A stretch of DNA of 64,000 nt, taken from NCBI GenBank assembly GCA_027943335.1, contig BSBK01001537.1:327501-391500 (forward strand), written 5' to 3'. Of this stretch, positions 21,871 through 31,320 are shown in pieces. A program made the translations under genes and the position numbers. The notes under the pieces were generated by a model. The model did no database searches, was not told where the DNA came from, and worked only from the letters and a program-made list of their open reading frames with translations. Numbering within the stretch: position 1 is the stretch's first letter; every line of letters starts with the position of its first letter. Origin of the DNA: Chamaecyparis obtusa. Its lineage: Eukaryota; Streptophyta; Pinopsida; Cupressales; Cupressaceae.

Positions 21871-24192
21871 TCATAGACCTGACTCGTCCGGGTCTGCAAA
21901 GCCTGCTCTGCTCGCATCTTCAGTTCCATCGCTGTCCGAACCATGCTGGCTGCCTCTAACACTGCTTTCTCCTTTGCATCCGCAGCCTCCATAGCTGAAT
22001 TCAAGCGAGTCCAATAAATCCCGCTCTGCCCGTAGTGTGTCCAACTCTGACCTCATGGTGCTCCGCTCAACCTCCCAGGACTCCCTCTCCTGAACCACTA
22101 CTGTCTCCAAGGCTGTGAGATGGGAAACTGCCTCCTCCCGAGCTGCCTCAGCCGCCAAGCCCGTAGCCTGATGCACTGAAGAAGCGTGCTCCGAGCGTCT
22201 GAGAGTGAAGTACTCCTCTCGAAATGCCTGCTCCAATTCCCGAATAAGACCCTGCAGTCGGCTCTCTCCTGCTGGCACCCGAAGAGCCCAATCCTCCAAC
22301 ATAGTGAGAGTCTCCTGTGTAGGCCATCCCCGAGCCTCAAAGCACTCGACGAATGCCTGTGGACAGCCAACCCGTACAAATGTCAAAAGGCGCTCCAACT
22401 CTTCAGCAACCTTCTCCTGGCCCTGAAGCTCTGTTGAGGCGACGACCCGCTGGCCTGCAGCAGCTACATCCGCCAAGTACTGCTCCCATACTGTCTGCGC
22501 GGTCTCCCTCAGTGGCATCGCCCTCTGTGACTCCTCCCAAGCCTCAACCGGCTGTCTCTGCTCCTCCACAGGATCAGGTCTTTCACACATCTCACTCCCT
22601 TCTGCTGGCTCCTCACGGGGTGGCGACATCATTGTATCCAAATCAACAATCTCTACTACTGCTCTGTCAGGCGACAGGGAACTCGGGGCTGCCATGGCGA
22701 TGGGAGACATCTTGAACTGCGCGAGCCAAGAAAACACTCGAGAGTTCGGGTCCCCAACCCCTGTCGGCACCGTCTGAGGTGGCGCCTCCTCCAATACCCC
22801 TGGCGCAACCCGCACAAACGCCTCAGTGCCCACAACCTCCAAAGTAACCTGCTCTGAGCCTCGAGCACCATCTCCGCTAGTCTGTCCTGCATCAGCTGGC
22901 TGAACTGTAGGTGGCTCTAAAGTCTGGCCCGTCGGGTGTAATACTACAGGAGCCCGGAGCTCTCTGAACGGTGGTACTGGTACGGCCTCTAATGTGGTAC
23001 CGGATGGTACAGAGGGCCCCGCTGCAACAGTCACCGAGGGTGCGGGTGGTGTGAATAAAACAAGAGGTGGTGCACTCTCAGTCGGAGTCAAAACTGGTAC
23101 AACCCCAGATGGTGAAGTCAGTGCCTCTGTGTCGGGAGTGTCCGATCCGCCTACTGCCTCACTCTCACTGTCTTCCTCCTCCTCCGAGTCCTCACTGGAC
23201 TCCTCCCGTCCACTGTCCACATTCTCCCCTTCCGACTCAGAGAGGGCCTGACGCTTCCTCTTCAGTCCTATCTGTACCCCTCCAGCATCCAAGTGCCGCC
23301 AATGAAAGATGAGAGGCTCTCCCGTCGCAATGTCCACCGGCTGTGGCCTCAGCTTCTTCGCCGGAATCTGTTCTCGGGCAGCATTCAGAAACAACCCTAT
23401 GGCAATATGGGGCATGTAAAACGTCCTATGCTGTAGAGTCATAAACTCGTACAGCCTCTCCGCCATCACTGAAGCCCAATCATATACTGTCCCCTGGCGG
23501 ATCCCGTTCATGAAAACCAAATGTGTAAGGGCAATGTCGGATGCCCTACTCGCCCCGGTCAACCTGCTCTTCACGATATCCATCAAACATCGCCATTCAC
23601 CTGGGGCCACAAATGATTTTTTAAGTCCTCGATTCCGGGAAGAAGAGCCAAGCAATGACTCGAACTCCTGCTGAGACAAATTTCTTGAAACCAGCTTAAT
23701 ATACTTCTCCTTGTCTTCTCTGGTCAGCTTCCTCGGCTTCAAGTCGATTTTCCTGCCCTGTGTACCAGGAATACCAAACACCCTCGAAATCTCTCGAGCT
23801 GTGAATGAAATCTGAATCTCTGTACCACAATATTTCAATGTACTCCGTCGGCTGAACCGGTCAAATGTATCAATCATCCCCCTCAGAGGACCCTCGTACT
23901 CCTTAATGGAAGGCAACGGCATCTGTATTGCCCAATGAACTCCGGCCCGCCGAATCTGTCCCTTCAAGAAATTGGTATCCGGAGTCTGCTCCCACCATGT
24001 ACGGCATTCCACTCCGCTCAGCCCTTCAAATGTCACAGTCTTCCAGGTGACTTCTTTTTGGGCCTGCTGCGGACGGTGCTTCTGTTTCCTGTCCATGCTT
24101 CTGGAATGTGAAACCCTTGGTCTGCTACTACTGGCTGGTTTGGAAATTTGCAATTTTTGTCTCCAAGAACTCTGCTGTTGCCTTGAGCTCAT
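21871..24192 (-). CDS. Third ORF of element E, downstream of pol (env-like or accessory)
   Basis: 773 codons from an ATG at 24192, intact as read. The N-terminal third is a compact domain with TAREISRVFGIPGTQGRK, DWASVMAERLYEFM and FYMPHIAIGLFLN. An acidic Ser/Glu stretch follows (about residues 310-345), then a Pro/Val/Thr-rich linker (about 345-480) and a helical, coiled-coil-like C-terminus. I see no signal peptide or membrane helix, so 'envelope' is only positional. Extra ORFs after pol are known from Athila and Tat elements, with roles unproven. The last 50 or so codons look out of frame: the helical pattern continues in another frame from about 22004 to 21789, which suggests a one-base shift near 22010. 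A related motif set occurs in the ORF of insertion J (45723-49002). Confidence 0.8.
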   Translation of the reverse strand: MSSRQQQSSWRQKLQISKPASSSRPRVSHSRSMDRKQKHRPQQAQKEVTWKTVTFEGLSGVECRTWWEQTPDTNFLKGQIRRAGVHWAIQMPLPSIKEYEGPLRGMIDTFDRFSRRSTLKYCGTEIQISFTAREISRVFGIPGTQGRKIDLKPRKLTREDKEKYIKLVSRNLSQQEFESLLGSSSRNRGLKKSFVAPGEWRCLMDIVKSRLTGASRASDIALTHLVFMNGIRQGTVYDWASVMAERLYEFMTLQHRTFYMPHIAIGLFLNAAREQIPAKKLRPQPVDIATGEPLIFHWRHLDAGGVQIGLKRKRQALSESEGENVDSGREESSEDSEEEEDSESEAVGGSDTPDTEALTSPSGVVPVLTPTESAPPLVLFTPPAPSVTVAAGPSVPSGTTLEAVPVPPFRELRAPVVLHPTGQTLEPPTVQPADAGQTSGDGARGSEQVTLEVVGTEAFVRVAPGVLEEAPPQTVPTGVGDPNSRVFSWLAQFKMSPIAMAAPSSLSPDRAVVEIVDLDTMMSPPREEPAEGSEMCERPDPVEEQRQPVEAWEESQRAMPLRETAQTVWEQYLADVAAAGQRVVASTELQGQEKVAEELERLLTFVRVGCPQAFVECFEARGWPTQETLTMLEDWALRVPAGESRLQGLIRELEQAFREEYFTLRRSEHASSVHQATGLAAEAAREEAVSHLTALETVVVQERESWEVERSTMRSELDTLRAERDLLDSLEFSYGGCGCKGESSVRGSQHGSDSDGTEDASRAGFADPDESGL

Positions 24193-24355
24193 CCTTCTGT
24201 ACTGTGTAATAACGGTTCGTAACTGATTTTTGAAATACTTCTGTCGTACAAATCAACTTCCTTCAGCCAATGTACTTTTTCCAATATGCAAATATGTAGC
24301 AGCTGCAGGTCTCATCAACTGGTCACACTCTCCAAGGGTTGATAACTAAACCGAC

Positions 24356-24425
24356 TGGGGGTCTAGGGGGCAACGCCCCCAGCGGGGTCGAGGGGCAGCG
24401 CCCCCGCGGGGTCCTGGGGCAGAGC
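24356..24425. repeat. GC-rich triple repeat with hairpins
   Basis: Three adjacent units of about 24 bases, each with a core such as GGGGGCAACGCCCCC (6-bp stem, 3-nt loop) and a GGGGTC link. It stands out sharply from its AT-rich surroundings. It lies between pol and ORF3 of E. A decayed reverse-oriented relative lies at 32458-32565. Confidence 0.85.
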
Positions 24426-24589
24426 TATGTATAGTGTTTTAGTATACCATATGAATTTCCTCTTTCATGCTTTCCCTTCACACGCCCCAATGCTATGTAC
24501 GACAATCCCAAGTCTTCCTTAGACGCAATGAAAGACAATGTGTACAGACGTCTTTGCCAAAAAAAATTGATCTCTTATATACTATAGGG

Positions 24590-25028
24590 CCGTACGGACC
24601 CTTACGACATATATGCAACTTAACTGTTATTTGACGTACTCACTTCTTCATGCTGTACGATCCTGAATGCCTTCACGTTTTGTTTTTCTTCCTTGCACGT
24701 ACGGTCCATGCAATGCGGCAGGCTACATCCGTACGGCTCCGTACGGTCTTCAGATTTGATATTACGAAATTATACCCTTTCCATACGGCAATGTACGACA
24801 CTCAAAACCGTACGGTGATGCACGGTCTACTCCTCCAAAGTGTACGGTGCCGTACAACAAGTCCTTATCCGCACACGCCAGTTGGTCGTACGGCCAAGTT
24901 CGATAGCAATTTCCTCTATGCCTGGCGCCGTACGGGTTTTAATAATGCTGCAATAATGTCGTACGGTGCTAATATACCTGCCGTACGGTGTTAAAACATT
25001 AAGATGCATGTCGTACGGTACCGTACGG
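24590..25028. promoter_or_regulatory. Cluster of CGTACGG motifs between pol and ORF3 of E
   Basis: About eleven copies of CGTACGG, most as the palindrome CCGTACGG, in 440 bases (for example 24590, 24699, 24729, 24739, 24808, 24928, 24981, 25012 and 25021), plus several one-base variants. Such density cannot be chance. On the sense strand of E it precedes ORF3, so a protein-binding array or internal promoter is possible; the function is inferred only. Confidence 0.7.
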
Positions 25029-25039
25029 ACATGTTACTC

Positions 25040-25230
25040 TGCACTTTTTAATTTTTTATATATATTTTTTTTCAATTTTTTCAACTTTTCAATTTTTTTT
25101 TTTTCAATTTTCAATTTTTCAATTTTTTTTTTTTTTTTTTTCAATTTTTTTTTTTTTTTTTTTTTTTTTTCAATTTTCAATTTTTCAATTTTTTTTTTTT
25201 TTTCAATTTTTTTTTTTTTTTTTTTTTTTG
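25040..25230. repeat. Low-complexity T-rich tract
   Basis: Long T runs broken by TCAA (A-rich with TTGA on the sense strand of E), starting just after the gag-pol stop codon. Confidence 0.9.
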
Positions 25231-25236
25231 AATTTT

Positions 25237-28200
25237 CTAAGTACCCGACGCTCGCGGTGTGGCCGTCGGTCGTTCATGATAGACTTTCAGTTTTGACCCG
25301 TTCACCGCGTCCGGAATTTCCCGTCCGTCGAGGTTCCACAACTTCACAGACCCATTGGCAGCCACCTCTCGTACTTTGTAGGGCCCAATCCATTTTACTT
25401 TGAATTTTCCAGGCTTGATTTCATTTCGCCCGTTGTATTTTAAAACCAATTGGCCTGGGGTAAACTGCATTCGTCGGAGATGCTTATCGTGCCAGACCTT
25501 CCTCCTTTGCTGCGTCGCTTCAGTGGCCCATTGTGCCAAAGCCCGTTTTTCATCCAACTTGTTTAAGAGATAGAGTCGTTCCCTCAGACTCTCCATATCC
25601 CCCAATTTATTCTCGATGGCAATCCTCAGACTTGGAACCATGAATTCCACCGGTACCACGGCCTCCTGTCCATACATGAGTTGAAAGGGCGTCTGTCCGG
25701 TGGTCACCTTGTAAGACGTCCGATAGGCCCATAGTACCGAGGGTAGCCTCTCTTCCCAATCCTCGCCCTCGACACCGCAAGATTTGTAGATTACGCTGAC
25801 CAGGATCTTGTTGGTGGCCTCTGCCTGACCATTTGCCCGGGGGTAGTACGGGCTCGAGAACGTGTGAAAAATTTTGAACTCTGTCGTCAGGAGTTTGATC
25901 ACGTGGTTGACGAAATGGCCACCCTTATCACTCGTCAACTGAAGCGGGATGCCATATCTCGTTATTATCTGCTCATAAATAAACTTAGCCGTGCTTAGAG
26001 CAGAGTTATCCGTCAGTGCTCGAGCTTCCACCCACTTGGTCAAATATTCCGTCGCCACCACAATGTATCGGCAGCGTCGAGCGCGGCTGGGCTTCAAAGG
26101 CCCCACAAAATCCAGTCCCCACCGTTCAAACAATTCCTGTGCATGAGAAGGGTTAAGTGGCATGTAGTCTCGTTTGAGAGGTCTCCCTGCCCGCTGGCAT
26201 GTGTCACAGCCGACGACCCACTCCCTGGCATCATTGTACACCGTCGGCCACCATAAGCCTGCCAACAAGACTTTTCTGGCGGTGGTGTCGGGGCCCATAT
26301 GCCCTCCGGCAGGTCCCTCATGAGCTTCTTTCAACACTCTCGAAACCTCTTCCTCCATTACGCAACGCCTCAATATTTGATCTGGACCCATTTTGTACAG
26401 CAGTCCGTTGATAAGCTGGAAGGTTCTGCTCCTCAGAATCAATTTTCTACGCTCTCCGGGGAGCATTCCTTCTGGAAATCGGGCCGTGGACAGGTACTCA
26501 CCGATACTTGTGTACCACTTTGGTAGTACGACGATGTGAAACAGGTGAGTATCTGGAAAGTCATCGTTTATTCCTACTGGAGGCTCGCCAGACTTAATTC
26601 GAGACAATTGGTCCGCAATCACATGACTGCGTCCTGGCCGTACAACAATTCTGAAGGTGAATTCTTGAAGGAGCAGCAACCACCTGCTCACCCTTCCCTG
26701 AATGATGGGCTTGTTAACCAAGTACATCAAAGCCTGGTGGTCCACGAAGAAAGTAAACGGCGTCGCCAATAGGTAGTGCCGAAACTTCTGAACCGAGTAG
26801 ACCATTCCGAGAGCCTCTCGCTCTGTAGTGCTGTAGTTCTTCTCCGCCCTCGAGAGTAACCGACTTGCAAAATAGATTGGGTGATCCAGCCCATGTTCGC
26901 CTTCTTGTGCCAGGGTGGCCCCGATGGCGTAGTTTGACGCATCCACATGAACATGGAACTCTCTGTCCCAGTCCGGAAATGCCAAGATGGGGGCTGCCAA
27001 CAGTCTCGTTTTTAAGTCATCGAATGCCTCCCCTTGCTCCTTCGCCCAGACGAACGGCTCCCCTTTCTTCATAAGTTTATCCATCGGGTATGAAATCCGG
27101 GAAAAATTCTTTATGAACCGTCGGTAGTACCCGATATGGCCCAGGAATGACTTGACACCAGTTATGTCACTGGGAGCCTCCATTTCAATTATCACCCGGA
27201 CCTTGTCGGGGTCCGTCTTCAACCCTTCCTTACAAACGATGTGTCCGAGCAGCTTCCCCTGCGGTACCATGAAACGACACTTCTTCGGGTTGAGTGCCAG
27301 ACGTGCCTTCCGGCACCGCTCCATGCACTCTCCGAGTGCTACAACGTGTTTGTCTTGGCTACTGAAAATGGACCAGTCATCCAGAAATGCTTTAAAATTC
27401 CCTCTCGACATCTTGTCAAAGATGTGCATGATGATTCTCTGAAAAGTTGCAGGTGCATTACACAGGCCGAAGGGCATCCGGTTGTAGGCGTACACACCAT
27501 CTTCCACTACAAAGGTGGTTTTTAACTTGTCCTCCTCTGCAATGTATATCTGGTTATATCCTGAAAACCCGTCCATGAAGGAATAGATCTCATGGCCTGC
27601 CACCTCCTCGAGTATGCTGTCTGTGAAGGGTATCGGGAAGGGATCCTTAATGGTCACCGCATTGAGACACCTAAAGTCTACGCAGATGCGGATTTGGTTA
27701 GCCTCTTTCTTCTGAGATATCACGATTGGTGACACCCACTCACTTGTGTCTACTCGAAAAATTATCCCCGCGTCCAGCATCCGCGCAATCTCGGTCTCCA
27801 CCCTTGCAGCATAGTTTTTGTTCATCCTGTACGGCCTCTTCCGCACAGGTTGGGCTCCAGGAACCAAAGGGATGCGGTGCACGCAGAGCTCCGGAGGTAC
27901 GCCCTTCAGGTCTTTATAATTCCAGGCAAACACGTCCTTATAGTCTGTGAATATTTTGAAGGCTGCCGTTTTTAACACGGGATCCCAGTCATCTCCCACC
28001 AGGATAGTCTTGGGATTCTGCTCGTCCCCGAGATTTATTGTTTCCAATTTTGCCTCTTTGTATTGGATAGGTTCTCCCTCCGAGAACACGTGGGCCGGAC
28101 TTACTCTCATCTGGGCTTCCCCCTCTGTATATTCTGTGTACTCCGGAGGGAACTCGTTCGTGTTTTCTTCCGTAGGGAACTCATTCCCGATCTCCAGTAT

Positions 28201-30774
28201 ATTGCACGATGGCTGAAATACCTCGTAGTCACGCATTTGCCAGTGAAAGAGACCATCTAGTGAATCCGTATCTCCTTCTATCTCAAGTACCCCTTCATCG
28301 TTCGGTTCCATAGTTTCTTCCTCTCCGTCCATCCCGCCACCATCGGAGTCTGAGTCGGACGCCATCTCCTCTCCAACCATTTGTGTGGCGAGGTCTACCA
28401 CAAATTTCCTCCCCCCTTTCTCGAATGCGAGGGTGTTCTTCTTCCTGTTGTGATTGGCTCGGGCTGTCACCAACCACCCTCTCCCCAATATAGCGTCATA
28501 CCCCTTTTGCTTGAGAGGGATTACGACGAAGTCTAAGGTGAAAGGCTGGGTTCCGATAGTCACCTGCTGTGCCATTAGCATACCGAGTGGTTTAATACCG
28601 TGCTGGTCGGCCCCTAACAAATTGAAGGTTGGTGGCCACAGCGTCGGTTTCCCCAAACTCTTCCAAGTTTCCTCCGGAAGGACATTGACGCCCGACCCTC
28701 CGTCAACGATGGTGTTCGTGAGGATTTTACCCAGGATACCCATTTCTACTACTGCCGGGTTCCGTCCATGGTTTATTGATAACGTCATCGGGTCGGCTGC
28801 ACAGCCGCCTGGGATCTCCGTTCGTTCCACCGTCGTAGGTTGCGTGTTAGGCCCTAGGAATAGAGCTGTTTTTAGGTGTGGCATGGTCTCCAACAGGTCC
28901 TTGACCTTCACGGGTATTTCCATTTGCAGTATCTGCCGTAGTATACTTTGCTCCGCCAATTCTCGGTGAGAAGTGCCGGCGTCGGCAGGTTCCTTCCGGT
29001 CCTGTATCTCTTTTTCGATCTCGGCCCTCGCTTGCAGTACCCTCTGTTTCTCCGTCGGAGGGTGTGGGTACGTGGCCTTTTTGGCTTGGGCACGGGTGAC
29101 TGTCAGGACCTTCTCAGTACCTCTACATTCCAACTCCAGGATGTTACAGCCGGGCTTCGGACAATTAGCGTCCTCATGGTCGCCCGGTCCGCACCACCGA
29201 CACAACTTCTGCAAAGTCGCGGGCTCCGTCTGACAATCACGAGCATAGTGACCCCACTGATTACAACTCCGACATTGTATCATGGGTCTTCCCTTAGCAT
29301 CATATTGGATCCGGGGCTTATTCTCATTGTTGCCTCGGCCTCCCCGGCGGTTATTTTTATATCCGCCAGATGATGCAGCATTCTGTTGTCCACCCGTACC
29401 AGACGTGGAAGGTTGCTCCTGTGCATAGAGTACTTGTTGGCCTCTTGCCCTCAAGTTATAGGGACATTCTTTAAGGGGATGTCCTGCGATTTGGCAGATA
29501 TCACAAAAAGCTTTTTTCGGACAAGACCCTTTTGTGTGGCCTGCCTCCTTGCAGTCCGTACACCACACTGTATCTTCTTCGGCTTTGCTAGCACTTCCTT
29601 TGGCGGCTTTAAGTTCTCGCATCATCCTCTCAAGGTCTTTTTGCAATGCGAGCACTTTCTTGCTCGACCCGTCCTCACTACTTTCCGTCTCTGAATCATC
29701 ATCAGAAGATGACCTTGTCTTCTTCGAGGTCTTACATTCGCTCTCGAGATCCATTGCTCGGTTATATGCATTACTATACGAAGTAGGCGGCACTATCTTC
29801 ATTTTCTTTCGGAGGGATGTTTTGAGTCCCTCCACGAACCATCTCTTTTTCAATTCATCCGCTGGGGCCGACTCCATTTTTCCAATGAGTTCTTTGAGTC
29901 GTCGGCCGTACGCACGGACAGACTCATTCTTGGCTTGCTTCGTGTTGTAGATCTCCGCCAATATTTCATTATCATCCCGTAACAATTGGAACTCTGTCTG
30001 GAAGGCCTTTTTGACATCGTCCCATGTCGTGAGCCTTGTCTTGTCAACGTCCGAGTACCAATCAATGGCACCCTCTCGCAGTGTTGCAGGGAACTGACGG
30101 ATCCATTCGTTCTCGTCAGTTACCCCGTGTGCAGTCCATATCGTTTCACACGTTCGACAGTGCCGAACTGGATCCTCCTTGGATTGCCCCGTAAATTTCG
30201 GTAACTTCTGCTTATTCACTGCCATGGTTGGCCGCGGTGGAGGCGGTGCACCGATACCACTCGTGCCCACACCTCCCTGAGTGCTGTGGGTAGTCTGGAC
30301 TTGTGGTACTTGTCCTTGCGGTAGTTGCTGGGCTGGTGGTACTTGCCCTTCTCCTGGCACCGTACCGTGTGGGGTTCTCGGTTCCAACGGAGGGTTTGCT
30401 GGTGTGCTCGTGCCACCCTCTGCAGTATCACCCTCTCCGCCGGTTTGGTTCTCCGCGCTTGGTGTACGGAGACCCACCTCAAACCGTACTCTCTCCTCTT
30501 GGAGAAAGGCTCTTCTCGCCCGTGTCTCCTCAAGTAACTCTTCCCGACTCCGCACTCTCCGTTCCGGAGAAGTGAACTCTTCTTCGGCTTCTGCACCCTC
30601 CGTACCACTTCCGAGGTCCCCTTCGGGCAACCCTCTGGCAAGCTGGTCTTTGGCAAGTTGCCCGAGCCTACACCGACGTTCACGTTGCTGCGCGGATATC
30701 AAAGCCTTCTGTGCGGCTTCCCCTTCGTCATCTATCACTTTCTTATTTCGATCTTTATTTAAATTATTGGGCAT
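25237..30774 (-). CDS. gag-pol polyprotein of element E, uninterrupted
   Basis: 1845 codons from the ATG at 30774; the frame is open one TTG codon further up, but ATG is the likelier start. The gag capsid region is at about 195-330. Four CCHC knuckles lie at about 403-540 (CTDCKEAGHTKGSC, CDICQIAGHPLKEC, CRSCNQWGHYARDC, CRWCGPGDHEDANC). The protease active site VDGGSGVNVLP is near 686 and ILGRGWL near 755. Reverse transcriptase is at about 970-1150 with FMDGFSGYNQI and the catalytic FLDDW near 1122. RNase H is at about 1265-1390 (VHVDASNYAIG, DHQALMYL). The integrase H2C2 zinc region is at about 1475-1518, with the D, D, E residues near 1546, 1607 and 1642. The C-terminus (WIGPYKVREV) lacks a chromodomain. 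The protein would package, copy and insert the element. No lesion seen. Confidence 0.96.
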   Translation of the reverse strand: MPNNLNKDRNKKVIDDEGEAAQKALISAQQRERRCRLGQLAKDQLARGLPEGDLGSGTEGAEAEEEFTSPERRVRSREELLEETRARRAFLQEERVRFEVGLRTPSAENQTGGEGDTAEGGTSTPANPPLEPRTPHGTVPGEGQVPPAQQLPQGQVPQVQTTHSTQGGVGTSGIGAPPPPRPTMAVNKQKLPKFTGQSKEDPVRHCRTCETIWTAHGVTDENEWIRQFPATLREGAIDWYSDVDKTRLTTWDDVKKAFQTEFQLLRDDNEILAEIYNTKQAKNESVRAYGRRLKELIGKMESAPADELKKRWFVEGLKTSLRKKMKIVPPTSYSNAYNRAMDLESECKTSKKTRSSSDDDSETESSEDGSSKKVLALQKDLERMMRELKAAKGSASKAEEDTVWCTDCKEAGHTKGSCPKKAFCDICQIAGHPLKECPYNLRARGQQVLYAQEQPSTSGTGGQQNAASSGGYKNNRRGGRGNNENKPRIQYDAKGRPMIQCRSCNQWGHYARDCQTEPATLQKLCRWCGPGDHEDANCPKPGCNILELECRGTEKVLTVTRAQAKKATYPHPPTEKQRVLQARAEIEKEIQDRKEPADAGTSHRELAEQSILRQILQMEIPVKVKDLLETMPHLKTALFLGPNTQPTTVERTEIPGGCAADPMTLSINHGRNPAVVEMGILGKILTNTIVDGGSGVNVLPEETWKSLGKPTLWPPTFNLLGADQHGIKPLGMLMAQQVTIGTQPFTLDFVVIPLKQKGYDAILGRGWLVTARANHNRKKNTLAFEKGGRKFVVDLATQMVGEEMASDSDSDGGGMDGEEETMEPNDEGVLEIEGDTDSLDGLFHWQMRDYEVFQPSCNILEIGNEFPTEENTNEFPPEYTEYTEGEAQMRVSPAHVFSEGEPIQYKEAKLETINLGDEQNPKTILVGDDWDPVLKTAAFKIFTDYKDVFAWNYKDLKGVPPELCVHRIPLVPGAQPVRKRPYRMNKNYAARVETEIARMLDAGIIFRVDTSEWVSPIVISQKKEANQIRICVDFRCLNAVTIKDPFPIPFTDSILEEVAGHEIYSFMDGFSGYNQIYIAEEDKLKTTFVVEDGVYAYNRMPFGLCNAPATFQRIIMHIFDKMSRGNFKAFLDDWSIFSSQDKHVVALGECMERCRKARLALNPKKCRFMVPQGKLLGHIVCKEGLKTDPDKVRVIIEMEAPSDITGVKSFLGHIGYYRRFIKNFSRISYPMDKLMKKGEPFVWAKEQGEAFDDLKTRLLAAPILAFPDWDREFHVHVDASNYAIGATLAQEGEHGLDHPIYFASRLLSRAEKNYSTTEREALGMVYSVQKFRHYLLATPFTFFVDHQALMYLVNKPIIQGRVSRWLLLLQEFTFRIVVRPGRSHVIADQLSRIKSGEPPVGINDDFPDTHLFHIVVLPKWYTSIGEYLSTARFPEGMLPGERRKLILRSRTFQLINGLLYKMGPDQILRRCVMEEEVSRVLKEAHEGPAGGHMGPDTTARKVLLAGLWWPTVYNDAREWVVGCDTCQRAGRPLKRDYMPLNPSHAQELFERWGLDFVGPLKPSRARRCRYIVVATEYLTKWVEARALTDNSALSTAKFIYEQIITRYGIPLQLTSDKGGHFVNHVIKLLTTEFKIFHTFSSPYYPRANGQAEATNKILVSVIYKSCGVEGEDWEERLPSVLWAYRTSYKVTTGQTPFQLMYGQEAVVPVEFMVPSLRIAIENKLGDMESLRERLYLLNKLDEKRALAQWATEATQQRRKVWHDKHLRRMQFTPGQLVLKYNGRNEIKPGKFKVKWIGPYKVREVAANGSVKLWNLDGREIPDAVNGSKLKVYHERPTATPRASGT

Positions 30775-30910
30775 CAAGACAAACTATACACATTGCTCAA
30801 TCAAAAAGAACACTTATTTTTTATTAATTCATGTTGCTTTACAACATTCTCAATTGAACTACAATGGAATTTTTGTGTTCCGTTCCCCTTTGTTTCAAAC
30901 TTCAACAACT

Positions 30911-31276
30911 TTACTGTTTGTCATTTCCTTCCTCCCGACGGCGACGAAGATGCTCTCGGGCGTGGAATGCACGGAGGATCTCCTGGCGGCGGTCCTCATG
31001 GTCAATTTCCTCTTGCCGAATACGTCGTGCGAGTGCTGCTTGTGCCAACAACCGTGGAAGTTGGTTCAACAACCGATTCGCTGCAGGGTTCGCCCCAATC
31101 GCGTCCCACACTACGCCTGCAGGGACGTCTCCGTTCGTTGCCTCCCTTCGGACGTGAGTTTCAAGAGCTACTTGAAACAAAATTCGGAAGTCACGTGCCA
31201 GATTATCCTCTCCATCGTACAACTCGGTACGGGCTTCCTCAGCTTCTGGGTTTATCGCACTAACGGGTAAGCCCAT
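30911..31276 (-). CDS. Leader ORF of element E, upstream of gag
   Basis: 121 codons starting with ATG at 31276, 30 bases inside the primer site and ending 137 bases before gag-pol. The protein is very rich in Arg, Glu and Ala, with long helical stretches (RRIRQEEIDHEDRRQEILR) and no known motif. ORFs before gag are described for Ogre/Tat-type elements, so a real first gene is plausible. It may instead be a leader reading frame affecting translation of gag-pol. Confidence 0.55.
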   Translation of the reverse strand: MGLPVSAINPEAEEARTELYDGEDNLARDFRILFQVALETHVRREATNGDVPAGVVWDAIGANPAANRLLNQLPRLLAQAALARRIRQEEIDHEDRRQEILRAFHAREHLRRRREEGNDKQ

Positions 31277-31305
31277 TATGCCTACTCGCCATCCGGGTAT
31301 GTCTA

Positions 31306-31318
31306 GGCAACGGCGCCA
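31306..31318 (-). other. Primer binding site of element E (tRNA-Asp type)
   Basis: The - strand reads TGGCGCCGTTGCC, complementary to the 3' end of plant tRNA-Asp, two bases inside the 5' LTR. The other PBSs recognised in this window fit tRNA-iMet. Confidence 0.85.
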
Positions 31319-31320
31319 GA

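Noticed and set aside
24966..25403. 145-codon + strand frame with long phenylalanine runs
   Set aside because: It is the translation of the T-rich tract (25040-25230) opposite the gag-pol end of E; low complexity and on the wrong strand.
30281..31270. 329-codon + strand open frame
   Set aside because: Shadow of the GC-balanced gag-pol start and leader ORF of E on the other strand; no domain of its own.
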